Assembly (NCBI GenBank): GCA_947039505.1
Contig: CAMQYZ010000001.1
Location: 1-64,000 of the forward strand
From: an uncultured Mycoplasma sp.
GTDB lineage: Bacteria; Bacillota_I; Bacilli_A; Mycoplasmatales; Metamycoplasmataceae
DNA: 64,000 nt
Direction: 5' to 3'
Shown here: positions 55,817 to 64,000 of the stretch, piece after piece
How positions within the stretch are numbered: the first letter of the stretch is position 1
Layout: each line of letters begins with the position of its first letter
Translations under genes and position numbers: made by a program
Notes under the pieces: model-generated
The model's input: the letters and a program-made list of their open reading frames with translations, nothing else
Database searches by the model: none
Told to the model about the DNA's origin: nothing

Positions 55817-55820
55817 AACT

Positions 55821-56231
55821 TTATTTAATATTAATAGTTGCCATTTTATTAGTGGCTTTTTTAAGTAATAATTCATTTCTGATAGTTTCAGAAGCAGATA
55901 TTTTTGCTTTTAGTTTTTTCTCAGTTTCAATTATTACATTTTTAATTAACATTTCGTCAAGATCTTCTTTGTAAACTATATCATCAGTAAAAATATCTAC
56001 ATATTCTCTTTCCACATAAATAAGTCCGCCACCAATAGCACATATTTTTTCTTTATTTGATGCTTTAGAATTAATATACATTGTAGAAATTTCAATATTA
56101 CTTATAAAAGGTAATCTATTTTTTTGAATACCAATGAATCCTTCTGCTGTTTTAACGGTAATTATATCCACTTCACCATCAAAAAATATCCCTTTGGGAG
56201 TTGATATTTTTAAATGTGTAGTATTGGCCAT
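55821..56231 (-). CDS. atpC: ATP synthase epsilon subunit
   Basis: The 136-aa epsilon subunit has the N-terminal beta-sandwich (HLKISTPKGIFFDGEVDIITVKT, GFIGIQKNRLPFIS) and the C-terminal helical part. It forms the central stalk of F1 with gamma and can inhibit ATP hydrolysis. Last gene of the operon, 12 bp after atpD. It converges with the TIR-like gene (4 bp apart). Confidence 0.93.
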   Translation of the reverse strand: MANTTHLKISTPKGIFFDGEVDIITVKTAEGFIGIQKNRLPFISNIEISTMYINSKASNKEKICAIGGGLIYVEREYVDIFTDDIVYKEDLDEMLIKNVIIETEKKLKAKISASETIRNELLLKKATNKMATINIK

Positions 56232-56243
56232 AAAGAATCCTTT

Positions 56244-57645
<1,402 letters not shown>

Positions 57646-57653
<8 letters not shown>

Positions 57654-58503
57654 TTCCTGCCCCCGCTATTATTTCTGTAATTTCTTGTGTTATTTTTGAT
57701 TGTCTCTCCTTATTATATTCTTTTTCTAAATAATCTATGATATCTGTGGCATTATCTGTGGCATTTTCCATCGCAATTCTTCGCGCAGATACTTCTGAAA
57801 CTTTAGAAGATGCAATTGAAGAATAAATGAGTGCACCCAAATACAAAGGCAGTGATTTCTTAATAACTATTTGTGGGTTTGGTTCAAACTCTATTGAGTC
57901 ATTAATTATATTTTGCTTTGAAAGAAGTTCTTTTGGCCTTTGTGAAAAGGGATATATTTTTCTATCTTCTGCCTCATAAGTCAAACTATTTATATATTTT
58001 GTATCCAATAAATGAATTGAGTGGATTTTATTTCCAAACAACAAAGAAGATACTTTATTAGTAATTAATGTGACAACACTATAATCAGGTTCATCACCAA
58101 TATGTGAAAATTTCAACAAAATATTTTCTTCTTTAAAATTTTTAGAAATATATCTAACTCCCTTATTTCCCAAAACAATAACAAAATCATTTTCAGTGAC
58201 ATTTTCTCTAAATAACTTAAAAATATTGTTATTATATCCACCACATAATCCCAAGTCAGAAGTAACAACAATGAATGCTCTTGGTAATGAAGGATCTAGT
58301 TTAATTATGTCATTTCAATCTTTTATTTTGGTATTTAAGTTATGAAAAATATCTTCAATTCTTGAAGAATAAGTAGCAACTTCTTCATAATTTTTTTTAG
58401 CTTTTCTTAATTTAGATGTTGAAACAAGTTCCATTGCTTTTGTTATTTTTCTAGTTGTATTAACCGAAGAAATACGAGATTTTACCTCTTGCAATGATGC
58501 CAT
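57646..58503 (-). CDS. atpG: ATP synthase gamma subunit
   Basis: The 285-aa gamma subunit runs from ATG 58503 to TAA 57646-57648 with TGA-Trp near residue 63. N-terminal [19 protein letters not shown] and [10 protein letters not shown], and C-terminal [13 protein letters not shown] with a coiled helix, are the family signatures. It forms the rotating stalk. Three bases separate it from atpA. Confidence 0.97.
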
Positions 58504-58506
58504 TTA

Positions 58507-60108
58507 TTACTCCTTACCTTTTAATTCTGAATTTTTATTTTCAGAATTATCAGTATTTTCAACAACATCAGATTCCACATTAGAAATTACACCAAGTAAA
58601 AATTTTTCATTGAATTTTGTAATTGATGCTATTAATCCATCTTCTGTAATTTGTGAAATTTCTTTTGAATTTTTGATTGATTGTTTCAAAGCGCTTGCTT
58701 CAGAATCTATTTTAAAAAAATCAATAAGTTCGTTTTTATATTTTTTAATTTCAACTAAAGGAATTGTTTCTATCAATTTATGTTTAATAGCAAATAAAAC
58801 TATTGTTTGAGATATTTGAGAAATTGGTTCATATTGTTTTTGAATCAACATTTCATAAACTTTTTTTCCATGAGTCAAAATATTTTTTGTAGAATCATCT
58901 AAATCAGATGAAAACTGAGCAAAAGATTGCATTTCATTATATTGAGATAATTCTAACTTCAACGATGAAGTTACTTGTTTAATTGCCTTTATTTGTGCAG
59001 CCGAACCAACTCTAGATACAGAAAAACCAATATCTACTGCCGGACGTTGTCCAGAATTAAATAAACTTTCTCTAGTAAAAATTTGTCCATCAGTAATAGA
59101 AATTACATTTGTAGGAATATAAGCTGAAATATCTCCTGATTGTGTCTCAATAATTGGCAACGCAGTTATTGATCCACCACCATTTTTTTCATTAACTCTA
59201 GCAGCTCTTTCTAATAATTGTGAATGTAAATAAAACACATCGCCTGGATAAGCTTCACGACCAGGTGGTCTTCTCAATAATAAAGATAGTGTCCGATAAG
59301 CAACCGCGTGTTTCGATAGATCATCATAAACAATTAAAACATCTTTTCCTTGTTCCATAAATTCTTCAGCCATTGTCACAGCGCTATATGGTGCAAGATA
59401 TTGTAGTGGAGCAAATTCAGAAGCGCCTGCCGAAACTACTATCGAATATTCCATTGCTTCTTTGATTTCTAAACTTTTTACAATTTGTGCAACTGTTGAA
59501 TTTTTTTGACCAATAGCTACATATATACAAATAACATTTTTACCTTTTTGATTCAAAATTGCATCAATTGCTATGGCTGTTTTTCCTGTTTGACGATCTC
59601 CAATGATTAATTCTCTTTGACCTTTTCCTATTGGAATTAAAGAGTCAATAACAATCAGTCCTGTTTCAAGAGGTTGATTAACAGTTTCTCTTGTCATAAC
59701 TCCTGGAGCAACTCTAAAAATAGTTCGTGATTTTTCAGAAACTATTTCACCCTTCCCATCAATAGATTGACCCAAAGCATTAACAACACGACCAATTAAA
59801 GCATTACCAACAGGAACTGATACTACTTTTTGGGTTCTTTTAACTTGATCACCTTCCACAATGTCATCATTTTCTCCCATTAAAACAACTCCAACAGATT
59901 CTTCTTCTAAATTTAGTGCCATTCCAAATGTGCCAGATCCAAAATCTAATAATTCACCCAATTTAACATTATCTAATCCTGAAACCAAGGCAATTCCATC
60001 TCCTATAGATAAAATTTCTCCCACTTCAGTTGTTTTGGTAAGTAATAATGAGTATTCTTTTATTTGTTTTTTTATGACTGCTGATATGTCGCTTGCTTTT
60101 ATTCCCAT
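58507..60108 (-). CDS. atpA: ATP synthase alpha subunit
   Basis: The 533-aa alpha subunit has Walker A GDRQTGKT, the crown domain [30 protein letters not shown] and the signature [12 protein letters not shown]. The C-terminus carries an Asn/Ser/Glu-rich extension ([17 protein letters not shown]). Its non-catalytic sites regulate the F1 head. It overlaps the end of atpH by 10 bp. Confidence 0.98.
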   Translation of the reverse strand: MGIKASDISAVIKKQIKEYSLLLTKTTEVGEILSIGDGIALVSGLDNVKLGELLDFGSGTFGMALNLEEESVGVVLMGENDDIVEGDQVKRTQKVVSVPVGNALIGRVVNALGQSIDGKGEIVSEKSRTIFRVAPGVMTRETVNQPLETGLIVIDSLIPIGKGQRELIIGDRQTGKTAIAIDAILNQKGKNVICIYVAIGQKNSTVAQIVKSLEIKEAMEYSIVVSAGASEFAPLQYLAPYSAVTMAEEFMEQGKDVLIVYDDLSKHAVAYRTLSLLLRRPPGREAYPGDVFYLHSQLLERAARVNEKNGGGSITALPIIETQSGDISAYIPTNVISITDGQIFTRESLFNSGQRPAVDIGFSVSRVGSAAQIKAIKQVTSSLKLELSQYNEMQSFAQFSSDLDDSTKNILTHGKKVYEMLIQKQYEPISQISQTIVLFAIKHKLIETIPLVEIKKYKNELIDFFKIDSEASALKQSIKNSKEISQITEDGLIASITKFNEKFLLGVISNVESDVVENTDNSENKNSELKGKE

Positions 60109-60653
60109 TTTCTAACCCCTTTTAACATTTTTTTCATTTCTTCTAAATCTGAAATTACCGAATTTTCAATTATATTATTATCTATAACTATTTTAATACC
60201 CGATATTAACTCTTTATCTATCAAATTATTTAAACTTATCTTGACCCCTTGTTCAAGTGAAATCTTTTTTTCAATCTTCCGAATTTTTGAAATATCCAAC
60301 AAAGAAACTGAATATATAATTCCTTCTTTTATTCCCAAATTTTCAGAACAATATTTAACAAATATTTCTAGAATATGAATGATAGATTTTGCTTTATTTT
60401 TTAAAATTATTAATTTTAAAAAATTAGAAAAATATTTTTCTACATTTTTAAAAGTCTCATCAATTATTTGGTCTTTTTGAGCAGTTGTTAAGTTTTTTGA
60501 ATTAAGAATATCGATCAATGGTAAATAACTATTATCAGAAAACACTTCAAGTATTGTCTTGGCATTCTGAAAATATTTGTTAACCTTATTTTCTTCTTCA
60601 GCAATAGAAAATAAAGCTAAGGAATATCCAATTATTTTTTTATCTTTATTCAT
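60099..60653 (-). CDS. atpH: ATP synthase delta subunit
   Basis: The 184-aa delta subunit, which joins F1 to the b-stalk, is identified by position between atpF and atpA and by [18 protein letters not shown] at the N-terminus and [18 protein letters not shown] near the C-terminus, the helical and C-terminal parts of the family. The sequence is poorly conserved, as usual. Its start (60653) shares a base with the atpF stop. Confidence 0.9.
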   Translation of the reverse strand: MNKDKKIIGYSLALFSIAEEENKVNKYFQNAKTILEVFSDNSYLPLIDILNSKNLTTAQKDQIIDETFKNVEKYFSNFLKLIILKNKAKSIIHILEIFVKYCSENLGIKEGIIYSVSLLDISKIRKIEKKISLEQGVKISLNNLIDKELISGIKIVIDNNIIENSVISDLEEMKKMLKGVRKWE

Positions 60654-61219
60654 TATTCACCTTTGATATAAGAATCTAAATATTCTTTAACCAAATTTTC
60701 ATCAACATTTTTAGAAATAATTTTTTTAGAAATTAAAATTGCCATATCAATTATTTCATTATTTTTATTTTCTTCCATTTTTAGCATTTTATAATTAATT
60801 GAAACATTTGCTTCATCAATTAATCTTTTAGCTTCTTGTTTACCTTCATCAATATAATTTTGTTTTAATATTTCTGATTCTTTTTTAGTTTTAGAAATAA
60901 TTTCTTCTGCAATTATTTTAGATTGAACTAATTCATTTTTTGCTTTAGACTTAATTTTTATAGAATCATTTTTTGAATTAATTGAATCATCAATATTTTG
61001 CTGAATAAAATCATGTCTTTTTTTCATCATTTTTTTGACAGGTCCATAAAGTAATTTAGACAAAATAATAAGTGTGACTAAAAATGCACCAATTGTTGCA
61101 ATCATAATATATATAGACGGAAATAATCCATCCACCATATCATTGATGTCTCCTGGATTGGGTTTTGCTGTTTCTTTTGAAACAATTTCTTTTATCACTA
61201 TTACTATATCTTCGTTCAT
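60653..61219 (-). CDS. atpF: ATP synthase b subunit
   Basis: A 188-aa peripheral-stalk subunit with a single N-terminal membrane helix (SIYIMIATIGAFLVTLIILSKLLYGPVKKMM) and a long charged coiled coil (SIKIKSKAKNELVQSK, KQEAKRLIDEANVSI). The sequence before the helix is ~35 residues longer than in typical b subunits, as in other mollicutes. 18 bp separate it from atpE. Confidence 0.92.
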   Translation of the reverse strand: MNEDIVIVIKEIVSKETAKPNPGDINDMVDGLFPSIYIMIATIGAFLVTLIILSKLLYGPVKKMMKKRHDFIQQNIDDSINSKNDSIKIKSKAKNELVQSKIIAEEIISKTKKESEILKQNYIDEGKQEAKRLIDEANVSINYKMLKMEENKNNEIIDMAILISKKIISKNVDENLVKEYLDSYIKGE

Positions 61220-61237
61220 AAATTTCCTAGTTTAGTT

Positions 61238-62254
<1,017 letters not shown>

Positions 62255-62274
<20 letters not shown>

Positions 62275-62719
62275 GTTGTTCCTTTTTCTTTTTTCATTTT
62301 TGAATCAAATAATCTAAAATATGATAAATTAATATACTTATTTGAAATGTCAATAATCCTACAAATACTGTAAAAAAATTGAAAATTCCATCTATATTTA
62401 GCGAAGAATCATTACTATTATTAAAAGCTTTGTTAATAAAGATAATAGATATCAAAGTTCCTATCAATAAACAAGATGTTAATAAAAATTTTATAAATGA
62501 AATAATGAATGTTTTTTTGAATGTTTTTTTAGTACTTAATAACTTTCCTAAAAAAAATCTATTAGCAAAAAAAATTGATATTGATACTAATGAACCTAAC
62601 AAAAAACCTGTTAAATATGTATAACTAACAATCGAAGCAATAGCAAGCGCTATAGAAATCGTTATTACTAGTATTAATCATACTTTTAAGATGTTTTTTT
62701 CAAGATTAATATACTTCAT
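62255..62719 (-). CDS. atpI: ATP synthase subunit I-like membrane protein (154 aa)
   Basis: ATG 62719 to TAA 62255-62257, extended at both ends by TGA-Trp. Four hydrophobic helices (including ILVITISIALAIASIVSYTY and FFTVFVGLLTFQISILIYHI) and its place as the first gene of the F1Fo operon fit AtpI, which helps assemble the c-ring. The sequence is weakly conserved in all bacteria, so the name rests mainly on position and topology. The 3' end overlaps atpB by 20 bp. Confidence 0.7.
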
Positions 62720-62727
62720 AAATATCC

Positions 62728-62746
62728 TAGGTAAATAAATTACCTA
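62728..62746 (-). promoter_or_regulatory. Hairpin in the leader of the ATP synthase operon
   Basis: A perfect 7-bp inverted repeat TAGGTAA/TTACCTA with a 5-nt loop lies directly beside the GGA ribosome site of atpI on the mRNA. It could modulate translation or mark mRNA processing. Farther upstream (~62765-62775) an ATTATAAAG-like -10 is possible. Confidence 0.4.
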
Positions 62747-62813
62747 TTATTATTTTACTCTTACTTTATAATATTTTTTAAATAATATTTATATTAAAAA
62801 TCAAAAGATAAAT

Positions 62814-63359
62814 TTAGGCAAATAATCTGGCTCTCACTTCATCACTTTTATTTTTTGAAATTAAAATTTCAATAACTTTTAAGCCTAATTCCAAAGACGA
62901 AGAAGGTCCTCTTCCTGTTATATATTTACCATCAACAGTTATTGGCGCTTGATTTTCTCTATTAGAACATGCTTTTAATTCAATTCCTTCAATAGGGTAA
63001 GAAGAATATTTTTTATCACATAATAATTTGGCATCACAAATAGCATTTCCAGCATCACAAATGGCAATAATATATTTATTATTATTGATGAAATTTTGTA
63101 TTACTTCAATAGCTTTTTGATTAACACGCAATTCTAATGCTGATTTTCCTCCAGGAATGAAAATTGCATCATAATCCTCAACATTATATATAGATGTTGT
63201 TGTAATTGAACCAATATTATTAGAACCAAAAATATTTGTTTTCCCATCAGGATTAAAATATGTATTTTGCTCTAGTTGTCCAGAACTATTAATTGCACCA
63301 AGAACGCCTGATAATTCAATGTCTTGGTAACCATCCAAGATTAATGTTAATATTTTCAT
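62814..63359 (-). CDS. DJ-1/PfpI-family protein (181 aa)
   Basis: ATG 63359 (AAGGAG upstream) to TAA 62814-62816. The family core YDAIFIPGGKSALELR and the nucleophile elbow YIIAICDAGNAI (Cys101) are clear, and Glu15 in YQDIELSG occupies the usual acidic-partner position. DJ-1 proteins act as redox-responsive chaperones or deglycase/glyoxalase-type enzymes; the exact activity here is not known. It is monocistronic and not part of the atp operon. Confidence 0.85.
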   Translation of the reverse strand: MKILTLILDGYQDIELSGVLGAINSSGQLEQNTYFNPDGKTNIFGSNNIGSITTTSIYNVEDYDAIFIPGGKSALELRVNQKAIEVIQNFINNNKYIIAICDAGNAICDAKLLCDKKYSSYPIEGIELKACSNRENQAPITVDGKYITGRGPSSSLELGLKVIEILISKNKSDEVRARLFA

Positions 63360-63446
63360 AATAACTCCTTTAAAAAAATAAAATATTTTTATAATTCTTA
63401 ATATCTAAATAATACTATATTTACTTTATTTTGCATTAAAAATAAG

Positions 63447-64000
63447 TTACATCAAGGGAGCAAAAATTTTTATTAAGAAAACTTCAATAATTTTAATTGG
63501 TGATTTGCTTTTTTTCAATTTAGGCAACAAAATTGTAGAATATTGTTTATATTCATCAAATATTTCATCCAATTCTAAAACAACGCTTCCGGAAACAAAA
63601 TTTAATAACTCATAGTTAGAATAAAGTGTTCTCATGTCTCAATTTATTGTTCCTAAATATCCATAAGAATTATCGAATGTTCCGATTTTAGAATGAAGAA
63701 ACATATCTTTTAATTCATACACTTTTGCGCCAAGCAAAATAAGTTCATTCAAAAATAAATGAGTTGCTTTCAAAATATATTTTTTATCAGCTTTTCCTGG
63801 AATAAAAATTTCTACTTCAACACCCTCTAATAAAGCAAACTTAAATTGTTCAATAATTTTCTTTGAAGGTACAAAATAAGGCGTAGCAATTCTAATTTTT
63901 TTATTAGCAAAAGAAACGCAATTAATTAATGTTTTTTCCAATATATATTCAGATACATTTGGTCCTTCTTCAAACATTAATGATTTTGAATTGGTGACTA
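63447..64000 (-). CDS. Phospholipase-D/cardiolipin synthase-family protein, C-terminal part
   Basis: The minus frame enters from the right edge and ends in TAA 63447-63449, with TGA-Trp in GTINWDMRT. It shows the second HKD motif HSKIGTFDNSYGYLGTIN, preceded by IRIATPYFVPSKKI and EVEIFIPGKADKKY, and a C-terminal hydrophobic stretch (IIEVFLIKIFAPLM). These match cardiolipin synthase, which joins two phosphatidylglycerols. The 5' half, including the first HKD and membrane helices, is outside the window, so the exact substrate is not certain. Confidence 0.85.

Overview
The window is AT-rich DNA from a wall-less mollicute. In almost every long reading frame TGA is read as tryptophan (genetic code 4), so many proteins look split under the standard code and become continuous once TGA is sense. 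Lipoproteins with a Cys lipobox, strong AAGGAG-type ribosome sites, several TTG/GTG starts, a PTS (HPr and enzyme I), L-lactate dehydrogenase, an F1Fo ATPase and a polyamine ABC importer fit a fermentative Mycoplasma-like organism. I cannot assign the species; a hominis-group Mycoplasma or an Entomoplasma/Spiroplasma relative are both possible.

Region 1 (1-17.47 kb) is an accessory island that looks like a defence island: a TPR protein tail; a 424-aa HNH nuclease (-) divergent from a 691-aa KAP-type P-loop NTPase (+); a 343-aa HNH nuclease (+) converging with a 1134-aa SIR2-domain protein (-); an HNH gene relic; a nucleotidyltransferase overlapping a HEPN/Abi-like protein; a frameshifted FRG-TPR gene; a membrane protein; a DUF262-DUF1524-DUF5655 restriction-like protein; and a membrane-anchored GIY-YIG nuclease followed by a second RX4H (HEPN-like) protein, closed by a strong terminator.

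Region 2 (17.5-33 kb) is a cell-surface region. A lipoprotein has a 17-A tract just upstream of a TATAAT box, in the layout of Mycoplasma phase switches. LemA, DUF3137 and ptsH follow. Six BspA-like leucine-rich-repeat proteins then lie on the minus strand, plus one relic. One array member (24030-25760) is a chimera made by a tandem duplication of about 1.74 kb.

Region 3 (33-46.2 kb) is mostly housekeeping: ptsI, tRNA-Gly, a peptidase-C39 ABC exporter with a small partner, ybeY-cdd-era, a YqaJ-like nuclease with a DUF2779 protein, six tRNAs (Asn, Glu, Val, Thr, Lys, Leu), ldh, small membrane proteins and a second DUF3137 protein.

Region 4 (46.3-64 kb) holds a small lipoprotein, the overlapping potABCD operon, two large surface proteins, a possible TIR/ThsB-like protein, the complete ATP synthase operon (atpI-B-E-F-H-A-G-D-C, minus strand), a DJ-1/PfpI protein and the C-terminal part of a phospholipase-D/cardiolipin-synthase family protein running off the right edge.

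Functions were assigned by reading motifs and family resemblance by eye; no database search was run.
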